This document shows positions 16,302 through 24,024 of a stretch of 36,721 nt of DNA, piece after piece. The stretch spans positions 1 through 36,721 of the forward strand of contig JAQQAI010000042.1 of assembly GCA_028532915.1 (NCBI GenBank), written 5' to 3'. Each line of letters begins with the position of its first letter. Within the stretch, counting starts at the first letter, position 1. The position numbers were made by a program, and so were the translations under genes. Below the pieces are notes generated by a model. That model was not told where the DNA came from, did not search any database, and saw only the letters and a program-made list of their open reading frames with translations. The stretch comes from Sphaerochaetaceae bacterium. Its GTDB lineage: Bacteria > Spirochaetota > Spirochaetia > Sphaerochaetales > Sphaerochaetaceae.

Positions 16302-16331
16302 TTGACAACAATCGGCAAATACCCTAATTAT
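16302..16331 (+). promoter_or_regulatory. Promoter of potABCD
   Basis: A perfect -35 TTGACA (16302-16307) is followed after 18 bases by AATTAT (16326-16331). It leaves a leader of about 70 bases before the potA start, in which I see no known riboswitch. Confidence 0.55.
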
Positions 16332-16410
16332 ATCGCGTATTTGTTGTGGTTTTCAAAGTTTACAGTCACATTTCGTCATGAGCGGGATGTAGGGAGGAAT
16401 AGGAAAAAAT

Positions 16411-17535
16411 TTGAAAGGTTACGATGTACAGATAGAGAATGTCTCAAGAGCCTACGGCTCTTTCAAGGCCCTGGATGATGTGAGTATCGATATAAAAAAG
16501 GGAGAGTTCTTCTCTCTTCTGGGCCCTTCAGGATGCGGAAAGACCACTCTTTTACGTATCATCGCCGGATTCGATTCCCCCGATACCGGCATTCTTCTGT
16601 TCGATGGAAAGGAGATACTCTCCCAGCCCCCTGAAAAGAGGCATGTGAATACGGTATTTCAAAGCTATGCCCTTTTCCCTCATCTTACCGTCTATGAAAA
16701 CGTGGCCTTTCCGCTGCGCCTCAAAAAGATCGACAAAAACCTCATCGATTCGAAAGTGAGAGAATATCTTCATCTCGTTCAGCTCGATTCGCACATCCAT
16801 AAGAAACCCGGCAAACTCAGCGGAGGACAGAAACAGAGAGTCGCTATTGCACGCGCACTGATCAACGAACCGAGTGTCCTTCTTCTTGACGAACCTCTTT
16901 CTGCTCTCGACGCGAAACTGAGACAGAACCTCCTTGTCGAGCTCGATCATCTTCATGACCAGATCGGCATCACCTTCATCTACGTGACCCACGATCAGAG
17001 TGAAGCTCTCTCGGTCAGTGACAGAATCGCCGTGATGAATCAGGGCAAGGTCCTTCAGGTGGGTACCCCTTATGAGATCTATGAAAGCCCCGCGACAGAT
17101 TTCGTCGCCCGTTTCATCGGAGAGACCAATCTGTTCGAAGCGACGGTAGTGAACTGCGACCCGTACGAAGATTACTTCATGACCACACTCGATATCCCTG
17201 CGTTGAATTCTCTGGTGAAGGTCACCGATTACGACAATCTGGAAAAAGGCCAGCGGGTATCGTTCACGGTCCGGCCGGAGAAACTGAAGATCACCGGGGA
17301 GAGACCGAACAAAGTCGGAAAGGATATCAATCTGTTCCATGGAATCGTAGAGGAGCCGATCTACAGCGGTTTTCAGTCGAAATACTACGTCCTGCTCGAA
17401 AATTCGACTGTCATCAAGGTTATCCAGCAGCATGCGAACTATATGGATGAAGGGCCCGAGATAGACTGGAAGGATTCCGTCTTCGTCTCCTGGAGCGCCG
17501 AAGACGGCTACATCGTCGAGGTGGTGGATTCATGA
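16411..17535 (+). CDS. potA: Spermidine/putrescine ABC transporter ATPase PotA
   Basis: The 374-residue ATPase has Walker A GPSGCGKTT, a Q-loop in VFQSYALFPH, signature LSGGQKQR, Walker B LLLDEPLSALD and switch His in VTHDQ. A C-terminal TOBE regulatory domain follows from about residue 250. It energises polyamine uptake through PotB/PotC. The start is TTG; AGGGAGG lies 13 bases and AGGA 6 bases upstream, and no ATG fits. Its stop overlaps potB. Confidence 0.94.
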   Translation: MKGYDVQIENVSRAYGSFKALDDVSIDIKKGEFFSLLGPSGCGKTTLLRIIAGFDSPDTGILLFDGKEILSQPPEKRHVNTVFQSYALFPHLTVYENVAFPLRLKKIDKNLIDSKVREYLHLVQLDSHIHKKPGKLSGGQKQRVAIARALINEPSVLLLDEPLSALDAKLRQNLLVELDHLHDQIGITFIYVTHDQSEALSVSDRIAVMNQGKVLQVGTPYEIYESPATDFVARFIGETNLFEATVVNCDPYEDYFMTTLDIPALNSLVKVTDYDNLEKGQRVSFTVRPEKLKITGERPNKVGKDINLFHGIVEEPIYSGFQSKYYVLLENSTVIKVIQQHANYMDEGPEIDWKDSVFVSWSAEDGYIVEVVDS

Positions 17536-18425
17536 TGAACAACCGCAAACGCGAGATACGGCTCGGAACGACCTATTCTTTCCCTATGGGTATTTGGCTC
17601 TTCATTTTCTTTCTGGTCCCACTGCTGATCATCATTCTTTATTCCTTCATGAAGAAAGGATTGTACGGCGGTGTGGAATGGGAATTCTCGCTGGCCGCAT
17701 ACAGACAGATGTTCAACCCCAATTTCATGAGAGTCCTGGTCAGGACGATCGTCGTATCGGTCGCAGCGACGTTCTTCACTATGCTGCTGGCTCTGCCGTG
17801 CGGTTACGCCATGGCAAGAAGCCGCAATCAGACACTTCTTCTGGCTCTGATCATCATCCCTTTCTGGACAAACTCTCTCATCAGAATCTATGCATGGATA
17901 GCGATTCTCTCCAGTGAGGGCTTTCTCAACGAAACGCTTAAATTCTTTCATATCATCAGCGAGAGTCTCCCGCTTATCTACAACCAGGGAGCTGTGGTCA
18001 CCGTACTGATCTACATGTACATTCCTTTCGCGATTCTTCCGATTTTCACCACGATCGACAAATTCGACTTCCAGCTGCTCGAAGCGGCAAGAGATGTGGG
18101 TGCTAACAAGACCAGGGCGATCATCTCGGTCCTTCTTCCAAATATTCGAAGCGGTATCATCACTTCCTTCATCTTCACATTCATCCCCATCTTCGGCGCA
18201 TATACCGTCCCCCTCCTGGTAGGTGGAAAAGACTCCTACATGATCGGAAACATCATAGTCGATCAGGTTACCAAGACGAGAAACTGGCCGCTGGCCTCGG
18301 CTTTCAGCCTCATTCTCACTCTCCTGAGCACGCTGGGCGTCATGTGGATGATGGTCTCGAGCGCAAAGGAAAGATCGCAGAGCGGGAAAAAAAATCCCTC
18401 GTTTAGACAGGGAGGAAACCTATGA
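17532..18425 (+). CDS. potB: Polyamine ABC permease PotB
   Basis: A 297-residue permease with about six membrane helices. The EAA loop is LLEAARDVGANKTRAIISVL and the helix ending in IPFWTNSLIRIYAW is typical of PotB. It forms the channel with PotC. The start is in ATGATG overlapping the potA stop by 4 bases; either ATG is possible. Confidence 0.94.
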   Translation: MMNNRKREIRLGTTYSFPMGIWLFIFFLVPLLIIILYSFMKKGLYGGVEWEFSLAAYRQMFNPNFMRVLVRTIVVSVAATFFTMLLALPCGYAMARSRNQTLLLALIIIPFWTNSLIRIYAWIAILSSEGFLNETLKFFHIISESLPLIYNQGAVVTVLIYMYIPFAILPIFTTIDKFDFQLLEAARDVGANKTRAIISVLLPNIRSGIITSFIFTFIPIFGAYTVPLLVGGKDSYMIGNIIVDQVTKTRNWPLASAFSLILTLLSTLGVMWMMVSSAKERSQSGKKNPSFRQGGNL

Positions 18426-19291
18426 GTTCACTCGATCCCTCTTTTCTCATCAAGGCTCCGACACATCCTGTCGGTGTATATAAAGTCTCGAAGAATCAGG
18501 TATTCAAAGACCACCGCAGATTCGGTTTTTCCAATATCGTCCTGGTTTTGACCATCCTGTTTCTTTTCACTCCACTGATAGTGGTCATAACCTACTCTTT
18601 CAACAGTTCGAAAGGGATGATGTGGACAGGTTTCTCTCTCAAATGGTATGCCGCCTTGCTGTTCGACTCGGAGGAACTGTGGAGAGCATTTCTGAACAGT
18701 TTCATCATAGCCATCTCATCTTCGGCTGTGGCTACCGTTCTCGCCTCTTTAGCGGCTGTCGGGATCAAGTGGTATTCGTTCAAAGGAAGACAGTTCATAC
18801 AGACTCTCAGCTTTCTGCCGATGGTTCTGCCTGAAGTGATCATAGGTATTTCGATGCTCATATTCTTCACGGCGATTAAACTGCCTCTGGGAATGTTCTC
18901 GATCTTCATAGCTCATACGACCTTCAACCTTCCTTTCGTCTTCCTCCTTGTCTCCGCTCGCCTCGATGAGTTCGATTTCACGATCCTCGAAGCCGCAAGG
19001 GACCTTGGAGCTTCTGAAAGACAGACGCTGATGAAAGTGATCGTTCCTTCCATCATGCCCGGAGTGATGAGCGGACTTCTCATGTCGATAACGATGAGCC
19101 TCGAAGATTTCGTCATCACCTTTTTCGTCTCGGGTCCCGGGTCGACTACATTACCTCTGTACGTCTATTCGATGATACGTTACGGCGTCTCCCCGGTTAT
19201 CAATGCCCTTTCCTTCGTCCTGATTCTCTCGATCATACTTCTCGCCTTCGCTCTGCGCCGTTTCTTGAAGGTGATAGCCGCCTCAAGCTGA
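18422..19291 (+). CDS. potC: Polyamine ABC permease PotC
   Basis: A 289-residue permease; its EAA loop ILEAARDLGASERQTLMKVI is followed by the PotC-typical SLEDFVITFFVSGPGSTTLP. About 30 hydrophilic residues precede the first helix, a longer cytoplasmic N-terminus than in E. coli PotC. The ATG overlaps the potB TGA (ATGA) and GGAGG lies just before it. Confidence 0.94.
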   Translation: MSSLDPSFLIKAPTHPVGVYKVSKNQVFKDHRRFGFSNIVLVLTILFLFTPLIVVITYSFNSSKGMMWTGFSLKWYAALLFDSEELWRAFLNSFIIAISSSAVATVLASLAAVGIKWYSFKGRQFIQTLSFLPMVLPEVIIGISMLIFFTAIKLPLGMFSIFIAHTTFNLPFVFLLVSARLDEFDFTILEAARDLGASERQTLMKVIVPSIMPGVMSGLLMSITMSLEDFVITFFVSGPGSTTLPLYVYSMIRYGVSPVINALSFVLILSIILLAFALRRFLKVIAASS

Positions 19292-19378
19292 TCACCCTTT
19301 TTCTCAGAACATCGCGTTCCGGGGTATGACCGTATGGTGGTCCCGGACGTCTGAATCTCCTTCTTTCGGGAGGATCAT

Positions 19379-20446
19379 ATGAATAAAAAGATGCATTTCA
19401 TCTTTATCGTGATAATCTTCACGATCTCAATCGTCTTTACTGCAGGCTGTGCCAAAGAAGAAGCAGTAAAAAAACAATCAGATACAAATACTCTCTATCT
19501 GTACAATTGGACCTACTACACCCCCGAGTCGGTCATCGAGAAATTCGAAGAGGAATTCAACGCGAAAGTCGTCCTCGACTACTTCGGATCGAACGAAGAT
19601 ATGTTCGCAAAGCTGAAAGCCGGCGGATCCGGTTATGATATCGTATTTCCTTCCCAGGATTACGTTTCGATCATGATGACCCTCGATATGCTCACACCCA
19701 TTGATCTTGAGAAGATTCCCAACAGCCGGTACATCAGTGATCTTGCACTCAGTAAGGCAACCTACGATCCATTGATGAACTACAGTGTCCCCTACTTCAT
19801 GGGAGCAGCCGGCATAGCCGTGAACACGAAAAAGGTGACCGATTATCCCCGCGACTGGTCGATCTTCTCACAGACAAAGCTGAAAAACAGAATGAGTATG
19901 CTCGATGACATGAGAGAAGTAATGGGTGATGCTCTGGCACACCTGGGCTACAGCGTCAACACGACCGATGAAAAGGAACTCAAAGAGGCTCAGCAGCTGA
20001 TCAACGGGGAATGGAAACCCAATCTTACGAAATTCGATGCCGAAGGGTTCGCGAAAAGTTTCTCTTCAGGTGAATTCTATGTCGTACAGGGCTATGCGGA
20101 AGCTATCTTCGAAGAGATCGAGGAAGACAGATGGGATGATGTCGATTTCTTCCTTCCCGAAGAAGGAGGGCCGATGTACCTCGATTCGATGGTGATTCCC
20201 AAAGGGGCGAAACATATCGAACTGGCGCACCAGTTCATCGATTTCATCCATCGTCCCGAAATCTATGCCGAATTCCTCGACAGATTCAGATTTCCCTCGT
20301 CTGTTCATACCGAAGCTATGAATTACACGACAAAAGAACCTTTCTATGTCGAAAGTGATCTGGCCAACTATGAACTGAAAAACGATCTGGGAGAGAACCT
20401 GGCCGCCTACGATGAGATCTGGCAGACTGTCAGGTATACTGATTAG
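19379..20446 (+). CDS. potD: Polyamine-binding lipoprotein PotD
   Basis: The 355-residue solute-binding protein has a lipoprotein signal with lipobox TAGC (Cys24), so it is membrane-anchored rather than free. The PotD fold begins LYLYNWTYYTPESVIEKFEEEF and includes GYDIVFPSQDYV and WSIFSQTKLKNRMSMLDDMR. It binds spermidine or putrescine and delivers it to PotBC. An 87-base gap after potC holds a weak CCGGG/CCCGG hairpin (19319-19346); the ribosome binding site is GGGAGGA. A strong terminator follows. Confidence 0.93.
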   Translation: MNKKMHFIFIVIIFTISIVFTAGCAKEEAVKKQSDTNTLYLYNWTYYTPESVIEKFEEEFNAKVVLDYFGSNEDMFAKLKAGGSGYDIVFPSQDYVSIMMTLDMLTPIDLEKIPNSRYISDLALSKATYDPLMNYSVPYFMGAAGIAVNTKKVTDYPRDWSIFSQTKLKNRMSMLDDMREVMGDALAHLGYSVNTTDEKELKEAQQLINGEWKPNLTKFDAEGFAKSFSSGEFYVVQGYAEAIFEEIEEDRWDDVDFFLPEEGGPMYLDSMVIPKGAKHIELAHQFIDFIHRPEIYAEFLDRFRFPSSVHTEAMNYTTKEPFYVESDLANYELKNDLGENLAAYDEIWQTVRYTD

Positions 20447-20470
20447 ACATCGAACAACTTCTCACATATT

Positions 20471-20509
20471 ATCGGAGTATTCTGTTACGGAATATTCCGA
20501 TTTTTTTTT
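20471..20509 (+). terminator. Strong intrinsic terminator after potD
   Basis: ATCGGAGTATTC and GAATATTCCGAT pair over 12 bp (one wobble) and are followed by nine Ts. It ends the potABCD unit. Confidence 0.92.
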
Positions 20510-20536
20510 GACTTCCAAAGGCATATAGTATAAAAT
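20508..20536 (+). promoter_or_regulatory. Promoter of the small-lipoprotein pair
   Basis: TTGACT begins in the terminator T-tract (20508-20513) and is followed after 17 bases by TAAAAT (20531-20536). Each differs from consensus by one base. The start would lie about 17 bases before the lipoprotein's ATG. Confidence 0.65.
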
Positions 20537-20559
20537 TTTTTTCAGAGGTAACCTAAGTT

Positions 20560-21024
20560 ATGAAAAAAAGCATTATCGTCCTTGTCACAATCTTTCTGGT
20601 TATGATAATTTTCAGCAGCTGCGATACATGGTATTTCAGGAACAAAGAACTTATCGTTGATAACCAGAGTAATCTTGATATCACTGAGTTGAACGTGAAT
20701 ATCCTGGATTCCGGACAATTGACGAATTTTTACAAAAGCGCAGGAGAATCTATGCCGACTGTGTACATCACATCCGGTGAGAGTAAAGAATATGCGATTC
20801 CCTATATTCCTTCAAACAGCAGATCCGATCAGATCTATGTATTTGCCGAAGGTATGGATTCACTCGACGATGATTACGATGCTGGTATAGTTTTTACATT
20901 CGACACATCATCAAGTGAAGGTATCATCCTCACTCTCACACAAGACGATGAAAGAGGGGCTTCTATCAGTTACCATTTTGAAGGCGAAGGAGCAGGCTTT
21001 CAGAAAATCGATGACTTAGATTAA
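20560..21024 (+). CDS. Small lipoprotein of unknown function, paralogue 1
   Basis: A 154-residue protein with a lipoprotein signal (lipobox FSSC, Cys21), so anchored in a membrane and mostly outside the cytoplasm. I do not recognise the family. The body is rich in Asp, Ser and beta-prone segments. It shares an ordered set of motifs with the next gene: YITSGESKEYAIPYIP against IYAGDTKDYAVPYMA, IVFTFDTSSSE against ILFTFDAGSTE, and a GEGAGFQKI-like end. AGAGGT lies 10 bases before the ATG. Confidence 0.8.
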   Translation: MKKSIIVLVTIFLVMIIFSSCDTWYFRNKELIVDNQSNLDITELNVNILDSGQLTNFYKSAGESMPTVYITSGESKEYAIPYIPSNSRSDQIYVFAEGMDSLDDDYDAGIVFTFDTSSSEGIILTLTQDDERGASISYHFEGEGAGFQKIDDLD

Positions 21025-21051
21025 AATAAAACCACAGAAGAGCAAAAAATC

Positions 21052-21073
21052 AGACCGGTAATAAACCGGTTCT
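21052..21073 (+). promoter_or_regulatory. Hairpin between the two lipoprotein genes
   Basis: AGACCGGT and ACCGGTTCT pair around AATAA with one bulge. No T-tract follows, so read-through into the second lipoprotein gene is expected. A role in mRNA processing is possible. Confidence 0.4.
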
Positions 21074-21092
21074 AATATAAAGGAAACATATC

Positions 21093-21542
21093 ATGAAAAA
21101 ACATATAACAGTGATCATTCTGACGGCGATTCTGGTCGTAATCTCAGTATCGTGCAACGAAACACCATATGCTGTCAAAACGGTTCATTTCGTCAATGAC
21201 AGTGACGTTGACATCACCGCGGTACATTATGTCTACGGTGACAATATAGATTCGATAGATTCGAGAATCAGTATTTCAACAGAGCCTGTCATCTATGCGG
21301 GAGATACGAAAGATTATGCCGTTCCCTATATGGCGAATCAGGGGACAAGCGACACCTATGGCTTCACAGCATACTATGAAGAGCCGGACAGAGATGTATT
21401 TTCCTACCCCACAATATTGTTCACTTTCGATGCGGGAAGCACCGAAGATATCACGTTGGTGTTGCAGGGAGAGATGGACTCATATACCATCACCGGCGAA
21501 GGAAGCGGTATCGAAGAGGTTGAATATATAGCATATGACTGA
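21093..21542 (+). CDS. Small lipoprotein of unknown function, paralogue 2
   Basis: A 149-residue lipoprotein with lipobox SVSC (Cys21) and no recognised family. It is collinear with the preceding gene: FVNDSDVDITAVHY corresponds to IVDNQSNLDITELNV, then the KDYAVPY, LFTFDAGS and GEGSGIEEVE motifs. This indicates an old tandem duplication. It follows 68 bases after its partner, with AAAGGA before the ATG, and is convergent with the phosphorylase gene. Confidence 0.8.
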   Translation: MKKHITVIILTAILVVISVSCNETPYAVKTVHFVNDSDVDITAVHYVYGDNIDSIDSRISISTEPVIYAGDTKDYAVPYMANQGTSDTYGFTAYYEEPDRDVFSYPTILFTFDAGSTEDITLVLQGEMDSYTITGEGSGIEEVEYIAYD

Positions 21543-21576
21543 GATCTGCCAATAAAAGAATCCGTCATGGCCTTTT

Positions 21577-22296
21577 TCAGCTCAGCGTCTCCTTAGCAAG
21601 CAAAGTAAGCTGGTCGACAGCCTTCTCGGTGATTTCCTTTTCGATGAAACTGATGCCTTCGGCATCAAGTCCGGCAGCCCAGTTCATCGAATAGACCAGC
21701 CCGGCAAATTCGATATGCAGCTCGTTTGCAAGTATCGTCTCTGTGGCCGCGGTCATCCCCACGTAATCGGCACCGAGTCGACGGTACATAGTGATCTCTG
21801 CAGGAGTCTCGAGCCTGGGTCCGTTCGTGCAGACATACGTACCTTTCAAAGACAGCGGTATCCTCAGTTCCTTGGCCTTGTTGGCCAGCAGCACCCGCAG
21901 TCTTCTGCTGTAGGGAAAGACCATCGGAGTGTGTTCGAAAGGCTCGTTGAGTGTGTCGTAGAACGTTGAGATTCTGTTGTTCGTCAGATCGATGAACTGG
22001 TCTATGAGGCCCAGATTTCCCGGAATCACCATGGAAGTGATCGAACCGACTCCGTACAGACCTATGATCTGCGTCACACCAACCTTTTTCAAAGCTGTGA
22101 TGTTCGCCCGGTAATTGATCAGATGAGGAGGAACGGTATGTCCTTTTTCATGTCTGAGAAGATAGAAGATGGAATTTTCGTTCACCTTCTCTTCCCACAG
22201 CGTCGCATCTCCATACTCGGTTGAAACACACACCTTCTCTGCATTCGCGGGAATCAGGCCCTGAAAGCCGCTTCCGCCTATAATCGCCGAATTCAT
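21577..22296 (-). CDS. Methylthioadenosine/methylthioinosine phosphorylase
   Basis: A 239-residue purine nucleoside phosphorylase of the MTAP/MTIP group. It splits a 5'-methylthio nucleoside with phosphate into base and methylthioribose 1-phosphate. It has AIIGGSGF, the phosphate/ribose region RHEKGHTVPPHLINYRANI, GTYVCTNGPRLETPAE and VGMTAATE. The base-contact segment reads SMNWAAGL (Asn205). Asn there is typical of enzymes that prefer 6-oxopurines, whereas adenine-specific MTAPs have Asp, so methylthioinosine may be the true substrate (inference). GGAGG is 7 bases before ATG 22296. The ATG overlaps the mtnA-like stop by one base, and both genes are coupled to the deaminase. Confidence 0.86.
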   Translation of the reverse strand: MNSAIIGGSGFQGLIPANAEKVCVSTEYGDATLWEEKVNENSIFYLLRHEKGHTVPPHLINYRANITALKKVGVTQIIGLYGVGSITSMVIPGNLGLIDQFIDLTNNRISTFYDTLNEPFEHTPMVFPYSRRLRVLLANKAKELRIPLSLKGTYVCTNGPRLETPAEITMYRRLGADYVGMTAATETILANELHIEFAGLVYSMNWAAGLDAEGISFIEKEITEKAVDQLTLLAKETLS

Positions 22297-23342
22297 CAAT
22301 CATCCTCCAGATCGAATATATCCATAATCTGATCGGGCGCATAGAGCCCTTTCGGAGTAATTATCCCTGTTATGAGAGAACGTGGAATCTTATCGAAGGC
22401 GGGATAGACTCCCTTCACACCCTCAGCAGTGATTCTTCTGTTTTCGAACACAAAAAGTTCTTCAGGGTCTCTCTCCTCCATCTCTATATCCTCTAAAGTC
22501 TTCTTCGTTCTGTCAGGAGAGACTGAGAACACATGGAAGGGAAGAGAAAAATGACGGCAGATGATCGCATTGTTCAGCGTCCCGACCTTGTTCACGGCAG
22601 ATCCGTCCATACAGAGGGTATCTACGGCACTCATGTACCGGTTGATCTTTCCTTCCACGATGTAGTGTGCCGCCATCGCATCGCTCATAAGTGTCGTATC
22701 GATTCCCGATTGCACCAGCGAAGGTGCACTAAGATGTGCTCCCTGCAGATACGGGCGGGTTTCAGGTACCCATGCTGTTACGTCCTTTCCAGAGTTTCGT
22801 GCTTTGAGAAGAGAAAGGATGAAGGTATGCTCGGCAAAGCAGGTCGTGAACACACCATCTCCGTCTGAAATCAGGTCCGCTCCGAGATCGCTCATATGAT
22901 CGTAGATTCTGTCGAACTCATCCTCTATCGCTGATACTTTCTCTGTGACGAAAGGCACGATATCGTGTCTGTTGAGCATCTGCGGGTGGCGAGAAAGATC
23001 TTCTGCGACTCTCTGATAGAGGCGGCGGGCTGTGGTGTTTGTCTTCCGCGCTTCCAGTATAGGTCTCATACTGTTTTCGAAACTTTCCAGTGAGAGGTCG
23101 ACTCTCCCCCGGTCCATCAGACGGGCGATATAGATCATGGAAGTAAGGACCACCTGCTGTACCCCTCCTCCCTGGGTGACCATTGCTTTGAGACAATCTG
23201 CAATCTCTTCCGGTGAGCTACATGCAACAAATTCATCGCAGTGAGGATATCTTCTTCTGTTGTGGATATAGAACACATCGTCTTCGATATGGGCTATCAC
23301 CCGCTTTTGCAGGATGTGAGGCAGTTGTGAGTCAAGGTCCAT
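22296..23342 (-). CDS. mtnA: Methylthioribose-1-phosphate isomerase-like protein (MtnA/eIF2B family)
   Basis: A 348-residue aldose-ketose isomerase that should convert methylthioribose 1-phosphate to methylthioribulose 1-phosphate. The family pattern ETRPYLQGAHLSAPSLVQSGIDTTLMSDAMAA (read in two parts) is clear. By eye, Cys168 and Asp241 align with the catalytic Cys160 and Asp240 of B. subtilis MtnA. The usual HCN around the Cys is replaced by TTCFAEH and ANGD by CMDGS, so it is a divergent member and a related sugar-phosphate substrate is possible. It lies 3 bases after the deaminase gene and overlaps the phosphorylase gene. Confidence 0.82.
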   Translation of the reverse strand: MDLDSQLPHILQKRVIAHIEDDVFYIHNRRRYPHCDEFVACSSPEEIADCLKAMVTQGGGVQQVVLTSMIYIARLMDRGRVDLSLESFENSMRPILEARKTNTTARRLYQRVAEDLSRHPQMLNRHDIVPFVTEKVSAIEDEFDRIYDHMSDLGADLISDGDGVFTTCFAEHTFILSLLKARNSGKDVTAWVPETRPYLQGAHLSAPSLVQSGIDTTLMSDAMAAHYIVEGKINRYMSAVDTLCMDGSAVNKVGTLNNAIICRHFSLPFHVFSVSPDRTKKTLEDIEMEERDPEELFVFENRRITAEGVKGVYPAFDKIPRSLITGIITPKGLYAPDQIMDIFDLEDD

Positions 23343-23345
23343 CGG

Positions 23346-23849
23346 TCAGTCCCAGAATCCGATATGGTCTTTAAGAATCCGGTCTCTCAACGATTTGTCA
23401 TCGACGGGACCGACCACAATGATATCCTTCTGTCCGTGATCGATCACCGATCTGCAGGGAAGAGAGAAGGTCGGATTCTCTTCATTCGATCCGGTCAATT
23501 CAAGAAGGGTATGTTCGGTGAGGCCGTAGACAAGACGCCCCACATTTGCCCAGTACAGAGCCCCGGTACACATCACGCACGGTTCGATAGTCGTATAGAG
23601 GGTGCACTCTGAAAGGAAATCTCTCGAATATTCCTTCGACGCTCTGAAAAGCAGTGCCGTCTCCGCGTGTCCGCAGTCATTATGCTCGGTCACGACCTCG
23701 TTTCCCTGTGTCATCAGGATATGCCCCTCTCTGTCGGCCAATAGAGCCCCGAAGGGATGATTCCCCTGTGCACGCGAGAGGGTTGCCACCTCTGCGCTTT
23801 CATACAGCAGTTCAATATCTCTTTCGGTGATCGTTCCTTCGACTGTTCC
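23346..23849 (-). CDS. Cytidine-deaminase-fold purine/nucleoside deaminase
   Basis: A zinc hydrolase of 167 residues with HAE (His62, Glu64) and PCVMC (Cys92, Cys95), the metal and proton-shuttle residues of the CDA superfamily. NHPFGALLAD and the length resemble guanine deaminase/GuaD-type proteins more than TadA. It opens the operon before the MtnA-like and phosphorylase genes, so deamination of a purine or purine nucleoside in methylthionucleoside salvage is likely (inference). An earlier frame extends to 23891, but ATG 23849 has GAAGGA 6 bases before it. The promoter region contains TATACT near 23916. Confidence 0.85.
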   Translation of the reverse strand, partial: GTVEGTITERDIELLYESAEVATLSRAQGNHPFGALLADREGHILMTQGNEVVTEHNDCGHAETALLFRASKEYSRDFLSECTLYTTIEPCVMCTGALYWANVGRLVYGLTEHTLLELTGSNEENPTFSLPCRSVIDHGQKDIIVVGPVDDKSLRDRILKDHIGFWD

Positions 23850-23960
23850 CATAATGTTTCCTTCAGTTATTTTGTGCCAACACTTTACCACGTTACAGCC
23901 TCAGTATAAAGAGTTTACCTGAAAAACACTTTCTCTTCAGTCATTCCACACAAACTTCTA

Positions 23961-23989
23961 TAGACAATAGGAAGGAGTATTGCGATACT
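23961..23989 (+). promoter_or_regulatory. Promoter of the orphan HTH gene
   Basis: TAGACA (23961-23966) and GATACT (23984-23989) are separated by 17 bases. The predicted start near 23996 falls after the upstream in-frame start at 23980 and so supports the ATG at 24025. Confidence 0.55.
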
Positions 23990-24024
23990 ATACAGAAAAG
24001 GCATCTTTTTTTTGGAGATTTTCA

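Noticed and set aside
16332-16410. Leader of potABCD as a riboswitch
   Set aside because: No stable hairpin series or known aptamer motif could be seen.
16552-17433. A 293-codon open frame on the minus strand
   Set aside because: It lies wholly antisense within potA, which has all ABC motifs; the frame is a reflection of its codon usage. The same holds for long opposite frames within phoR, the sigma-54 activator, the MDR gene and the Gfo gene.
23862-23885. TTGGCACAAAATAACT before the deaminase gene, resembling the -24 box of the sigma-54 promoter at 3345
   Set aside because: The base pair 10 positions after GG is CT, not GC, so the -12 element is missing; no activator site is visible.
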